The translations under genes were made by a program, and so were the position numbers. From positions 62,001 to 126,000 of the forward strand of contig SEHB01000004.1 of the NCBI GenBank assembly GCA_004143945.1: a DNA stretch of 64,000 bases. The letters run 5' to 3'. Positions 7,138-16,242 of the stretch are shown here, in pieces. Under the pieces are notes generated by a model. That model saw nothing but the letters and a program-made list of their open reading frames with translations, was not told the origin of the DNA and did not search any database. The DNA is from Lysobacteraceae bacterium (GTDB lineage Bacteria; Pseudomonadota; Gammaproteobacteria; Xanthomonadales; Rhodanobacteraceae). Position 1 is the first letter of the stretch, and each line of letters opens with the position of its first letter.

Positions 7138-8664
7138 TCAGCCCCGCGTGATCGCGGGTTCAGCCGCACGCACCTGCAGCTTGAGGTCGAGCAGCTTGAT
7201 GTAGTCGCGTTCCTGCTCGAGATCGGCACGCGTCAGCATGTGCTGGTCGAGCCAGTGCTGCGGCAGATCGAGCCGCAACTGCTTGTCGCCGGCGTCGAGC
7301 GCGAGCGGCGGCAAGGGTTCGGTCGAACGCGCCCGCTCGAGCAGCGCCGCGAGGCGCAGCAACGCGGTGAGCTTGCGCGCGGGCCCACGCAGGCGTTCGG
7401 GCAGCGCATCGATCGTCGCGCGGTCGGGCTTGCGTCGGTGCGAGCGGATGATCGCGGCGAGCGCCTGCTGCGCCTGTCGACCGAAACCGGCGAGATCCGA
7501 GTTCGCGACGATGTAGGCGCCATGCACATGGTGCAGGCTGTGCGCGATCGCGAGGCCGATCTCGTGGATGTCGGCGGCCCATCCGAGCATGTCGCGCTCG
7601 GTCGCGCCGAGTTGCCAGGCGTCCGATACCTGGTCGAACAACGCGAGCGCAGCGTGGCGCACGCGCGAGGCCTGTGCGCGGTCCACCGCATAGCGCGTCG
7701 CGAGCGCGGCGATGCTGCCCGCGCGTGGATCGCCGTGCATCGCGGGACCGACGAGATCGTACAGCAGGCCCTCGCGCATGCCAGTCTCGCATACGCCCAT
7801 GTGCGCCAGCGCGAAGGTCGAGAACACCGCTTCGAGGATCGCGACGCCGCCCGCGATGATCGGGACGCGGTCCTCGCCGAGGCCGGCGAGGCGCAGCTCG
7901 TCGATGTGACCGGCGGCGAGGATCGCGTCGCGCAGGCGATGCAGCGACTGCACGCTGATGCCCTGGTCGCTCCAGCCGTTCGCCTGCACGATCGCGCCGA
8001 TCGCCTTTGCCGTTCCCGACGAGCCGAACGCATCGCCCCAGCCTTGCACCCGATAGTCGGCCGCGAACTGCTGCATCTCGATCGCGATCTCGGTCTGCGC
8101 ATCGCGCCAGCGCGCGGCCGTGTAGCGACCGTCGCCGAAAAAGCGCAGCGTGGTGGCGACGCAGCCGGCCTGCAGGCTCTCGGTGCGCAACGCCTCGAAG
8201 CCCTGGCCGATGATGAACTCGGTGCTGCCGCCGCCGATATCGACGACCAGCCGCCGCGCGCCCGATTCCGCGAGGTCGTGCGCGACGCCGAGGTAGATCA
8301 GTCGCGCTTCCTCGCGGCCGCTGACCACCTCGATCGGATGGCCGAGCGCCGTTTCGGCCAGCAGCAGGAAGGCCTGCGGGTGCGCGAGCTGGCGCACCGC
8401 ATTGGTCGCGACCGCGTACACGCGCTCGGATGGAATCGAGCGCAGGCGCTGGCCGAAGCGCGCGAGGCACGCGAGGGCATGCTGGCGGCGTTCGGGATCG
8501 AGCGAGCCGTCCGCGCGCAGGCCCGCCGCCATGCGCACGCTGTCGCGCAGGCGGTCGATCTGGCGCAGCCCGCCGTGCTCGTAGCGCGCCACGATCAGGT
8601 GGAAACTGTTGGAGCCGATGTCGACCGCTGCGATCAGGTCGCCGTCGCGGATGCTCGTGGCCAT
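7138..8664 (-). CDS. ppx: Exopolyphosphatase Ppx
   Basis: Ppx removes terminal phosphates from polyphosphate and may also cleave pppGpp. The 508-residue protein is of normal length. It has the ASKHA phosphate-1 motif AAVDIGSNSFHLIVAR near residues 14-28, GREEARLIYLG near 125 and the phosphate-2 motif VVDIGGGSTEFIIG near 143. A C-terminal HD-like region (WAADIHEIGLAIAHSLHHVHG, about 365-385) is also seen. It is on the same strand as ppk1, 90 bp downstream of its end, so polyphosphate synthesis and breakdown are probably encoded by one transcript that starts at phoB or at an internal promoter. Confidence 0.95.
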   Translation of the reverse strand: MATSIRDGDLIAAVDIGSNSFHLIVARYEHGGLRQIDRLRDSVRMAAGLRADGSLDPERRQHALACLARFGQRLRSIPSERVYAVATNAVRQLAHPQAFLLLAETALGHPIEVVSGREEARLIYLGVAHDLAESGARRLVVDIGGGSTEFIIGQGFEALRTESLQAGCVATTLRFFGDGRYTAARWRDAQTEIAIEMQQFAADYRVQGWGDAFGSSGTAKAIGAIVQANGWSDQGISVQSLHRLRDAILAAGHIDELRLAGLGEDRVPIIAGGVAILEAVFSTFALAHMGVCETGMREGLLYDLVGPAMHGDPRAGSIAALATRYAVDRAQASRVRHAALALFDQVSDAWQLGATERDMLGWAADIHEIGLAIAHSLHHVHGAYIVANSDLAGFGRQAQQALAAIIRSHRRKPDRATIDALPERLRGPARKLTALLRLAALLERARSTEPLPPLALDAGDKQLRLDLPQHWLDQHMLTRADLEQERDYIKLLDLKLQVRAAEPAITRG

Positions 8665-8754
8665 GATCCCCTGGTCACCCCGTGCGTGTGCGGCGGCAGG
8701 ATTGTCGCACGCCCGTGCGCCGACCCGGGCCGGAATGGCGGGCCGCGCGCAGCG

Positions 8755-10833
8755 TCACGACGCGTACTTCGCGAGCAGCGCGCGCTGCGCCGAGTACGGC
8801 TCGGCGTCGCCGGCCTCGACGCGCGCGTAACTGCCGTCCGATTGCAGCAGCCAGGCCTGCGTGTTGTCGGCGAGATAGTTCGCGAGCGATTCGTCGAAAA
8901 CGCGCTCGGCCAGTTGCGGATCGCGGATCGGGAAGCAGGTCTCGATCCGGCGCAGCAGGTTGCGTTCCATCCAGTCGGCACTCGAGCAATAGATCTCGGG
9001 CGCATCGTCGTTCTGGAACCAGTACACGCGGCTGTGCTCGAGGAAACGTCCGACGATCGAGCGCACGCGGATGTTGTCGGAAACGCCGGCGATCCCGGGT
9101 CGCAGCGAGCAGGCGCCGCGCACGATCAGGTCGACCTGCACGCCGGCCTGCGAGGCACGGTAGAGCACGCGCACGACCGTCGCCTCGTTGAGCGCGTTCA
9201 TCTTCGCGATGATGCGCGCGGGCCGGCCTTCGCGCGCATGCGCGATCTCGCGTTCGATCTTGGCCATGAGGCCCGCGTGCAGCGTGAACGGTGAATGCAG
9301 CAGGCATTTGAGGTTGATGATCGGGCCAAGCCCGGACAGCTGCAGGAACAGCAGGTGCGCGTCCTCGCCGATGTCCGGATTCGCGGTCATGAGCCCGAAA
9401 TCGGTGTACAGACGCGAGGTCACCTGGTGGTAGTTGCCGGTCGACAGGTGCGCGTACCGGCGCAGGGTGCCGCCTTCCCTGCGCACGATCAGCAGCATCT
9501 TCGCGTGCGTCTTGTAGCCGACCACGCCGTACACGACCTGCACGCCGACCTCCTGCAGCCGGTTCGCCAGCCGCAGGTTCGCTTCCTCGTCGAAGCGCGC
9601 GCGCAGCTCGATCACGACGGTGACGTCCTTGCCGGCGCGCGCCGCCTCGATCAGATGGTCGACCAGTGGGGAGTCGCTGCCGACGCGGTACAGCGTCTGC
9701 TTGATCGCGAGCACGTCGGGGTCGACGCTGGCCTCGCGCACGAGTTCGATCACCGCGCCGAACGATTCGAACGGGTGGTGCAGCAGGATGTCGCGTTCGC
9801 GGATCGCCGCGAACAGGCTGCGCTCGTCCGAAACCGCTGGCAGCACGCGCGGCGAGAACGGCGGGAACTTGAGGTCGGGGCGATCGACCTGGTCGTAGAT
9901 CGCGTTGATGCGGTTGACGTTGACCGGGCCTTCGCAGCGATACACCTCCGACTCGCTGAGCTCGAAGTTCTGCATCAGCATGTCCGCGATCGCCTTCGGG
10001 CAGTTGTCGGCGACTTCGAGCCGCACCGCCCGCGCATAGCCGCGGCCCTTGAGCTCGTCGCGCAGCGCGAGCGCGATGTTCTCCACTTCGTCCTCGTCGA
10101 CGAACAGTTCGCTGTTGCGCGTCACGCGGAACTGGTACGAGCCCTTGACCTGCATGCCGGGGAACAGTTCATCCATGAACTCGTGCAGGACGCTCGACAG
10201 GAACACGAAGTCGTAAGGCGCCCCGGCGACTTCGGACGGCATCCGGATGATCCGCGGCAGCGAGCGCGGCGCGCGCACCAGGGCCATGTGGCCTTCGCGC
10301 CCGAATGCATCGCGACCCTGCAGCACGACCGCGAGCGTCAGGCTCTTGTTGAGGATGCGCGGGAACGGATGGGCAGGATCGAGGCCGAGCGGCGACAGCA
10401 CCGGCAGGATCTCGTTGCGGAAATAGCCCTGCAGCCAGCGTCGCTGCTTCACCGACCACGCATCACGCCGCGAGAAGCGGATGCCTTCGCGTTCGAGGTC
10501 GGGCTGCAACTGGTCGTTCCAGGCGTCGTACTGCGCCTTCACCAGCGTCAGCGCGCGTTCGCGGATGCGCGCAAGTGCTTCCGCCGGCGACATCGCGTCC
10601 GCTCCGACGATCGGTTCGGCCAGGTTCGCCTGCTCGCGCAGCGCGGCCACGCGCACTTCGAAGAATTCATCGAGGTTGGTGCAGGCGATGCAGAGGTAGC
10701 GCATGCGCTCGAGCAGGGGCACGCGCACGTCCTGTGCCTGCGCGAGCACGCGGAAATTGAACTCGAGCTGCGCGAGTTCCCGGTTGAGGTAGAGCGCGGG
10801 ATCGTGGAGGTCCTGCGGCAAGTCGCGATTCAT
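8755..10833 (-). CDS. ppk1: Polyphosphate kinase Ppk1
   Basis: Ppk1 polymerises the gamma-phosphate of ATP into long-chain polyphosphate at the membrane. The 692-residue protein shows the N-domain start LYLNRELAQLEFNFRV, the head region, and the catalytic HKD-like C-domains. LLHHPFESFGAVIELV lies near 350, and HLSTGNYHQVTSRLYTDFGL (autophosphorylated His) near 450. IKMNALNE-type and RGACSLRPGIAG motifs follow near 540-570. The length is normal. It sits between the phosphate-binding-protein gene (64 bp upstream) and ppx (90 bp downstream), which links polyphosphate storage to the PhoBR genes next door. Confidence 0.96.
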   Translation of the reverse strand: MNRDLPQDLHDPALYLNRELAQLEFNFRVLAQAQDVRVPLLERMRYLCIACTNLDEFFEVRVAALREQANLAEPIVGADAMSPAEALARIRERALTLVKAQYDAWNDQLQPDLEREGIRFSRRDAWSVKQRRWLQGYFRNEILPVLSPLGLDPAHPFPRILNKSLTLAVVLQGRDAFGREGHMALVRAPRSLPRIIRMPSEVAGAPYDFVFLSSVLHEFMDELFPGMQVKGSYQFRVTRNSELFVDEDEVENIALALRDELKGRGYARAVRLEVADNCPKAIADMLMQNFELSESEVYRCEGPVNVNRINAIYDQVDRPDLKFPPFSPRVLPAVSDERSLFAAIRERDILLHHPFESFGAVIELVREASVDPDVLAIKQTLYRVGSDSPLVDHLIEAARAGKDVTVVIELRARFDEEANLRLANRLQEVGVQVVYGVVGYKTHAKMLLIVRREGGTLRRYAHLSTGNYHQVTSRLYTDFGLMTANPDIGEDAHLLFLQLSGLGPIINLKCLLHSPFTLHAGLMAKIEREIAHAREGRPARIIAKMNALNEATVVRVLYRASQAGVQVDLIVRGACSLRPGIAGVSDNIRVRSIVGRFLEHSRVYWFQNDDAPEIYCSSADWMERNLLRRIETCFPIRDPQLAERVFDESLANYLADNTQAWLLQSDGSYARVEAGDAEPYSAQRALLAKYAS

Positions 10834-10897
10834 GCGTGGATCCGGGGTCGGTTCGGTTGCGTCCGCTGCCCGTCGTGCCGGGCGTTGCGCGGTCCCA

Positions 10898-11845
10898 TCA
10901 TCGCGCGAGCAGCGCCCTCTGCGCCATGCGTTCGGGCAGGGTCAGCGGAATGAAGCCCGCACGGCGCACGCGGGCCTGCGCCTCGTCCGAGAGCGCGTAG
11001 TCGATGAAAGCTTGGGCGAGCGCAGCGGGCCGCCCGTCCGCATTGCGGTTGACGTAGACATGCAGGCCGCGCGAGAGCGGGTAACGGCCGGACGAAATCG
11101 CCGCTTCATCGGGTCGCAGCGCCGGCGCCTCCTCGTCGGCTGCGATCGCGAGCACGCGCACGAGGCCGTTCGCATAGGCAGCGCCCGAGTAGCCGATCGC
11201 TTCCGGATTGCCGGCAACCGAGGCGACCACCGCGCCGTTGCCGGGCCACGCGATGACGGCAGGCTGGTAGGTTCCGCCGCACAACGCGAGCTCGCGAAAC
11301 AGCGCGTGGGTGCCCGATCCGGTGTCGCGGCCGATCGCGAGGATCGGCACGGAACGGCCGGAATCCGTGGACGCCGGTGCAGTGTCGCTCCAGTGGCGCA
11401 GGGACGACGCGGCGCCGCACCGACGCTCGACTGAATAGATCGCGTCGAGTTCGGCCAGTGTCATCCGCGTGCGCGGATTGTCCGGATGCACGAACACCGC
11501 GATCGCGTCATGCGCGACCAGCAGGTCGAGCGGCGGAGTGCGGCCCCGGCGCCCGAACGCGCTGCGCTCGGCTGCATCCATCTCGCGGCTCATCGGGCCG
11601 ATGTCGGCCGCGCCCTCGAGCAAGGCCACGGGCGCGCTGGCCGAGCCGCTGGCCTGCACCTGCACGCGCACGCCGGGGTTCCGGGCCTGGAACTCGATCG
11701 ACCAAGTCGCGACCAGCGTGCTCGCGGTGTCCGAGCCGACGCTCGTCAGCGTGCCGGCCAGCGGCGGCTCGAGCGCGAACGCCCGGCCCGCCATGCAGGC
11801 GCAGGCGAGGCCGAGCAGCCAGCGCAGCGCGGATGCGCGCGTCAT
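10898..11845 (-). CDS. PstS-family phosphate-binding periplasmic protein
   Basis: The product is 315 residues from the Met at 11845 (MTRASALRWLLGLACAC); this start overlaps the phoR stop by 4 bp (ATGA), so I prefer it to the longer frame. A signal peptide ends near AFA. The mature protein has the PstS phosphate-ligand signatures SVGSDTAS, QASGSASA, GAADIGPMSREM and IGRDTGSGTHALF. No lipobox Cys at a normal position was seen, so it is probably a soluble periplasmic protein. No pstC, pstA, pstB or phoU lies nearby, so it may serve a transporter encoded elsewhere or act in sensing with PhoR. Confidence 0.85.
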   Translation of the reverse strand: MTRASALRWLLGLACACMAGRAFALEPPLAGTLTSVGSDTASTLVATWSIEFQARNPGVRVQVQASGSASAPVALLEGAADIGPMSREMDAAERSAFGRRGRTPPLDLLVAHDAIAVFVHPDNPRTRMTLAELDAIYSVERRCGAASSLRHWSDTAPASTDSGRSVPILAIGRDTGSGTHALFRELALCGGTYQPAVIAWPGNGAVVASVAGNPEAIGYSGAAYANGLVRVLAIAADEEAPALRPDEAAISSGRYPLSRGLHVYVNRNADGRPAALAQAFIDYALSDEAQARVRRAGFIPLTLPERMAQRALLAR

Positions 11846-13176
11846 CGGCCGAAATCGCTGGACGGCGCGAGCAGGCGGCTCGCACCGAACACGCAACTGA
11901 ACGTGCTGCCCACGCCCGGCGCGCTCGTGATCTCGAGCCGCGCGTCATGCAACTGCAGCACGTGCTTGACGATCGACAGGCCGAGGCCGGTGCCGCCGGT
12001 CTCGCGCGAGCGGCTGGTCGAGACGCGATAGAAGCGTTCGGTCAGGCGCGGCAGGTGCTGCGCGGAAATGCCGGCGCCAGTGTCGACGACGCTGAGGCGC
12101 GCGTCGCTTTCGCTGCTTTCCCAGCGAATCGTGATACGCCCGCCCGCGGGCGTGTAGCGCACCGCGTTGCTGACGAGGTTCGAGAACGCGCTGTGCAGGT
12201 CCCTGGCCGAACCCTCGAGGTCGTGCGTTCCCTCGTACTGCGCGACGATCTCGTGCGCGCCCTGGCTCAAGGCTTCCGCCTCGCGCCGCAGTGCGTCGAG
12301 CATCGGCCGCATCGCGACGCGCTCATGCGGAAGCTCCATGCCCGATTCCAGTCGCGACAGCGTGAGCAGGTCCTCGACGATCTGGGTCATGCGGCGTGAC
12401 TGGCCGCGCAGCTCATGCAGGATCGGCTCGTACTCCTGGAATTGCTCGGGCTCGATCATGTCGAGGTACCCGTGCACGACCGTCAGCGGCGTGCGCAACT
12501 CGTGCGACACGTTCGCGACGAAGTCGCGGCGCACCTGCTCGAGCCGGACCAGCGGGCTCACGTCGCGCACGACGAGAAGGCTGCGCTCGCCCGCATATCC
12601 GATCAGGCGGGCGGAGAGCCTGACGCTCGCGTCGACCGGCGAGGGCAGGTCGGCCAAGGGCTCGGGCGCCGGGTCACGCAGCCATTCGGCGAAGCGCGGC
12701 GCGCGCACGAGGTTGGTCAGGTGCGCGCCGAGGTCCTGCGGGTAGCGCAGGCCGAGCAAACGTGCGGTCGCCGCATTAAACCACTGGATCTTCCGGTCGG
12801 CGTCGAGCGCGACGACGGCATCCGGCAGGGCCGCAGCCGCATCGCGGAACGCGCGCAGCAGGCGCAGCATCCGGCGCTTCTGCTCGCGCGCGGCGCCCTC
12901 GCGCGCCGCGATCATCGACTGCACTTCGTCGAGGAGCGTCCCGGCGCCGCTCGGCTGCAGGCGCGCGCGCGCCGCCAACGCGCGCGCGAGGCGATCGATG
13001 CGCAGCAGCAGGTAACCCAGCGCCACGAGCGAGGCTGCGAACAGGCAGGCGAACCACGCACCGCTGAGCGCGCCGAGCGCGAGCGCGCCGGCGCCGAGCA
13101 CTGCCAGCCGGGTCGCGCCCGCACGCCGGGCGCGGTTTAGTCGCGAAGGCATGGCGCGCGCGCTTTCGGCGAGCAT
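11842..13176 (-). CDS. phoR: Phosphate-regulon sensor histidine kinase PhoR
   Basis: PhoR is the membrane histidine kinase that controls PhoB during phosphate limitation. Two N-terminal membrane segments (about residues 22-55) with almost no periplasmic loop are followed by a PAS domain (LPDAVVALDADRKIQWFNA, about 115-135). Next come the HisKA box FVANVSHELRTPLTVVHGY with the phosphorylated His and the HATPase motifs NLVSNAVRYTPAGG, VVDTGAGIS and GGTGLGLSIVKHV. The 444-residue length is normal. No good ribosome site separates the start at 13176 from the Met at 13152. It follows phoB by 36 bp, and its end overlaps the phosphate-binding-protein start. Confidence 0.93.
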   Translation of the reverse strand: MLAESARAMPSRLNRARRAGATRLAVLGAGALALGALSGAWFACLFAASLVALGYLLLRIDRLARALAARARLQPSGAGTLLDEVQSMIAAREGAAREQKRRMLRLLRAFRDAAAALPDAVVALDADRKIQWFNAATARLLGLRYPQDLGAHLTNLVRAPRFAEWLRDPAPEPLADLPSPVDASVRLSARLIGYAGERSLLVVRDVSPLVRLEQVRRDFVANVSHELRTPLTVVHGYLDMIEPEQFQEYEPILHELRGQSRRMTQIVEDLLTLSRLESGMELPHERVAMRPMLDALRREAEALSQGAHEIVAQYEGTHDLEGSARDLHSAFSNLVSNAVRYTPAGGRITIRWESSESDARLSVVDTGAGISAQHLPRLTERFYRVSTSRSRETGGTGLGLSIVKHVLQLHDARLEITSAPGVGSTFSCVFGASRLLAPSSDFGR

Positions 13177-13212
13177 GTGGAGACGCGGGTGCGCACCTGA
13201 ACCATCGCGTGC

Positions 13213-13902
13213 TCAGACACTGACCGAGAACCGGTAGCCCGCGCTGCGCACCGTCTGCACCAGCACGTCCTTGCCGAACGGCTCGAGCGTCTTGCGCAGG
13301 CGGCGGATGTGCACGTCGACGGTGCGTTCCTCTACATAGACGCCGCCGCCCCAGACGTGGTCGAGCAACTGGCTGCGCGAGTAGACGCGTTCGGCATGCG
13401 TCATGAAGAAGTGCAGCAGCCGATACTCGGTCGGGCCGATCTGCACCGGCTGGTCGCCGCAGAACACGCGATGCGCGGCGCTGTCGATGCGCAACCCGCC
13501 GATCTCGACGACGCCTTCGCCATCTTCGCCGTGGGTGCGCCGCATCACCGCGCGGATTCGCGCGAGCAGCTCGCGCGTCGAGAACGGCTTCACCACGTAG
13601 TCGTCGACGCCGGCGTCGAGTCCGCTGACGCGGTCGGTTTCCTCGCCGCGCGCGGTCAGCATGATGATCGGCACTTCGCGCGTGAGCTCGTCCTTGCGCA
13701 GGCGCCGGGCGAGGTCGATGCCGCTCATGCCGGGCAGCATCCAGTCGAGCAGGATCAGGTCGGGCACGCGTTCGCCGATCGCACTCTGGGCCGCGCGCGC
13801 GTCGACCGCGTGCATCGCCTCCATGCCGGCCTTGCGTAACGCGAACGCGACCATGTCGCGGATCGCGGGTTCGTCTTCGACGATGAGGATGTGCTTCTGC
13901 AT
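13213..13902 (-). CDS. phoB: Phosphate-regulon response regulator PhoB
   Basis: This OmpR-family regulator activates phosphate-starvation genes when phosphorylated by PhoR. I start it at the ATG at 13902 (MQKHILIVEDEPAIRD), with AGGTG six bases upstream. The receiver domain has DLILLDWMLPGMSGID (phospho-acceptor Asp near 53), IIMLTARGEE and DDYVVKPFSTRELLARI. The winged-helix domain ends with YVEERTVDVHIRRLRKTLE and VRSAGYRFSV. It is the first gene of phoB-phoR-phosphate-binding protein-ppk1-ppx. A Pho-box-like site lies 56 bp upstream, consistent with autoregulation. Confidence 0.95.
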   Translation of the reverse strand: MQKHILIVEDEPAIRDMVAFALRKAGMEAMHAVDARAAQSAIGERVPDLILLDWMLPGMSGIDLARRLRKDELTREVPIIMLTARGEETDRVSGLDAGVDDYVVKPFSTRELLARIRAVMRRTHGEDGEGVVEIGGLRIDSAAHRVFCGDQPVQIGPTEYRLLHFFMTHAERVYSRSQLLDHVWGGGVYVEERTVDVHIRRLRKTLEPFGKDVLVQTVRSAGYRFSVSV

Positions 13903-13957
13903 GCGGTGCACCTGGCGCCGACGGGCGCTGCGCGACGCCTGCCATTGGACCGGTGCA

Positions 13958-13977
13958 ATGTTACGCCGCGGTGACAG
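13958..13977 (-). promoter_or_regulatory. Candidate Pho box upstream of phoB
   Basis: On the minus strand the sequence CTGTCACCGCGGCGTAACAT has a consensus first half-site (CTGTCAC). A degenerate second half (GTAACAT) starts within the expected 11 bp repeat spacing. It sits 56 bp upstream of the phoB start, where PhoB autoregulation would be expected. The second half-site is weak. Confidence 0.4.
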
Positions 13978-14090
13978 GCGCCGGGACGCCCGAATTCCGC
14001 AACAATCGGCCGGCGGGCCCGTTGCGCGCCCGCTGTGGGCGGACCGCGGGGCCGCGCTGCGGCGGCATGTCCGGATTGTGACAGTACGAC

Positions 14091-15803
14091 TCAGCGCACG
14101 CGACAGCAGCCGAACGCGGGTGCGAGCGAGTCGGGCGCGGCCGGGTCCGAGCGCTTGCGAAGCTCGAGCACCGCGGGCGTCAGCTGGGTGATGCGCGCGT
14201 CGATGCGACTGCGCTGGTAGTACGTCAGGTCGGGCTGCTTGACCAGCGCCTTGAGCTGGTTCAGCGCATCCTCGGCGTGGCCGCCGAGCCAGGCCGCCTC
14301 CGCGTAGGCCTCGGCGGCTCGCACCTTGTCGCCGGCGAGGTCGCTGGCCCGGCCGAAGCTGCGTTGCAGGTCCGGGTCGCCGGGACGACGCTCGAGCAGC
14401 GGACGCAGCAGCTCGAGCGCGCGGCGCGCGCTCGCGGCGTCGCCATGGCCGAGCAGCGACTGCGCATGCCCGAGCGTCACCGCGCGGTTGCCCGGGAAAT
14501 CGTCCTGCAGGCGATCGAATACCGCGCGCGCGCCGACTCGGTCGCCGGCCTGGTCCTTCGCGGTCGCGAGCGCGAGTCGCAGCACCGATGAATCCGGATC
14601 GCGCTGCACCAGCGCATCGAACTCACGGATCGCGGCACCCGGATCACCCGCGCGCACCAGCGCGAGCGCGAACCCGTAGCGATTGGCGAGCGTGTCGAAC
14701 GTGCGGTCGTCGCGCAGATTGTCGGCGTAGTACGCGCGAATCGTCGCGGGCGACGTCGCCATCTGCACGCGCACGCGTTCGCGGATGAGCTCGAAATAGG
14801 GTTCGCCCTGGGTGTGCGTGACGCATGCGTTGACTGCGACGGGCGGCAGCGTGCCGGCCTCGTCCGCTGCGCTCGCGACCGTGGCGGTCGCAGTGTCGCT
14901 CGCACGCTGCGCGGCCGCGGCATCGATCGCCTGCGCGGCTGTGGGCGTCGAAGGCCGCAGCTGCAGGTCGAGCGGCCCGACGGGCGCGGGCGCAGGCCGC
15001 GCGGCGAGGCGCGGCGCCTCGGGGCAACCCAGTTGCGCCGCGCGTGCGCGCGCCTCGGCGATGCGGCGCGTGTCGAGCGGATGCGAGCGCAGGAATTCCG
15101 GCACGTCGATGCCGTTCACCCGCATCACCTTCTGCAATGCGGAGAACGCGCCCGCCATCGCGCCCGGATCGTAGCCCGCGCGCGCGAGCGTCTGGATTCC
15201 GATGCGGTCGGCTTCCGCTTCCTCGCTGCGCGTGAAATCGATCTGGCGCTGCTGCATCAGCGAGGTGCCGGTGATCATCGCCGCGGCCGCCGCGTCGTCG
15301 GTGCGCCCTGAAGCGGCGATCATGACGCCGAGCATGCCGAGCATGATCGGAATGGACATCTTCTTCTGGTCTTCGAATGCGCGCAGGATATGCTGCTGCT
15401 GCACGTGCGCGATTTCGTGCGCGACCACGCCGGCGAGTTCCTGCTCGCTGCGCATTGCGGTCAGCAGTCCCGCGTTGATCCCGATCAGCCCGCCCGGCGC
15501 CGCGAATGCGTTGATGCCCGGATCACGCAGCGCCACGAACGTGAACACCGAGTCGTCGCGGCCGCTGCTCGCGACGAGGCGATAGCCGAGCGAATTGACG
15601 TAGTCGGCGACCAGCGGATCCTCGAGCACGAGGTCGTACGCACGCAGTTGTTGCAGCAGGCCGAGGCCGTACTCGCGCAATTCCTGCGGCGACATGATCG
15701 CGGCGGCCGAACTGCCGATGTCGGGCAGCCGCACGTCCGCACCGGCCGCGAACGTGGTCGCGCATGCGAGGGAAAGGATGGACAGGCCGCGCAGGAAATG
15801 CAT
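14091..15803 (-). CDS. bepA: Periplasmic M48 metalloprotease/chaperone BepA
   Basis: BepA (YfgC) helps LptD and other outer-membrane proteins mature and degrades stalled ones. The 570-residue protein has a signal peptide ending near FAAGA and the M48 zinc motif VVAHEIAHVQQQH near 135. The third zinc ligand is in RSEEAEADRIGIQTLARAGYD near 205. After a variable linker with a PVGPLDLQL-like stretch, a TPR-type helical C-terminus follows (ANRYGFALALVRAGDPGAAI onward). It is about 80 residues longer than E. coli BepA, mostly in the Ala-rich linker. It is divergent from grxC and 187 bp from the phoB start. Confidence 0.92.
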   Translation of the reverse strand: MHFLRGLSILSLACATTFAAGADVRLPDIGSSAAAIMSPQELREYGLGLLQQLRAYDLVLEDPLVADYVNSLGYRLVASSGRDDSVFTFVALRDPGINAFAAPGGLIGINAGLLTAMRSEQELAGVVAHEIAHVQQQHILRAFEDQKKMSIPIMLGMLGVMIAASGRTDDAAAAAMITGTSLMQQRQIDFTRSEEAEADRIGIQTLARAGYDPGAMAGAFSALQKVMRVNGIDVPEFLRSHPLDTRRIAEARARAAQLGCPEAPRLAARPAPAPVGPLDLQLRPSTPTAAQAIDAAAAQRASDTATATVASAADEAGTLPPVAVNACVTHTQGEPYFELIRERVRVQMATSPATIRAYYADNLRDDRTFDTLANRYGFALALVRAGDPGAAIREFDALVQRDPDSSVLRLALATAKDQAGDRVGARAVFDRLQDDFPGNRAVTLGHAQSLLGHGDAASARRALELLRPLLERRPGDPDLQRSFGRASDLAGDKVRAAEAYAEAAWLGGHAEDALNQLKALVKQPDLTYYQRSRIDARITQLTPAVLELRKRSDPAAPDSLAPAFGCCRVR

Positions 15804-15978
15804 GTCGTGCGAACTACCGGAGGCGCTCCAGATCAGGAGACCACGATAGCGCGCGCATGGTTCCGTCGCCAGCGCCCGTGGCAGCGCGGCGGCCCTCAGC
15901 GGCGGTTCATCGCAGCCGCTTGCATGGCGGCTCCGCGGGCCTCATCTTCCGGGCATGTTCCCGCGCACCGAGGCCCCG

Positions 15979-16242
15979 ATGAGCCGCGTCGAGATGTACA
16001 CCACCGCGTTCTGCCCGTACTGCGTCATGGCCAAGCAGTTCCTGCAGCGCAAGGGACTCGACTTCGAGGAAGTCCGCGTCGACACCGACCCCGTCCGCCG
16101 CGACGAGATGCTCGCGCGCAGCGATGGCAGACGCACCGTGCCGCAGATCTTCATCGAGGGCCAGCACGTCGGCGGGTTCGACGACCTCGTCGCGGCGGAC
16201 CGTTCGGGCCGGCTGCAGGAACTGCTCGGGAGTGGCGCATGA
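15979..16242 (+). CDS. grxC: Glutaredoxin 3 (GrxC)
   Basis: This small dithiol glutaredoxin (87 residues from the Met at 15979, MSRVEMYTTAFCPYC) carries the classical CPYC active site near residue 11. It also has the TVP cis-proline motif (RRTVPQIFIEG) and GGFDD, which bind glutathione. It reduces protein disulfides and mixed disulfides in the cytoplasm. The track start at 15955 adds eight residues without a ribosome site. Its last four bases (ATGA) overlap the start of the following AhpD-like gene, so both are translated together as a small redox pair. Confidence 0.93.
   Translation: MSRVEMYTTAFCPYCVMAKQFLQRKGLDFEEVRVDTDPVRRDEMLARSDGRRTVPQIFIEGQHVGGFDDLVAADRSGRLQELLGSGA

Noticed and set aside
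7240-9294. 684-residue plus ORF antisense to ppx and ppk1
   Set aside because: Shadow ORF with typical antisense composition; ppx and ppk1 are certain.
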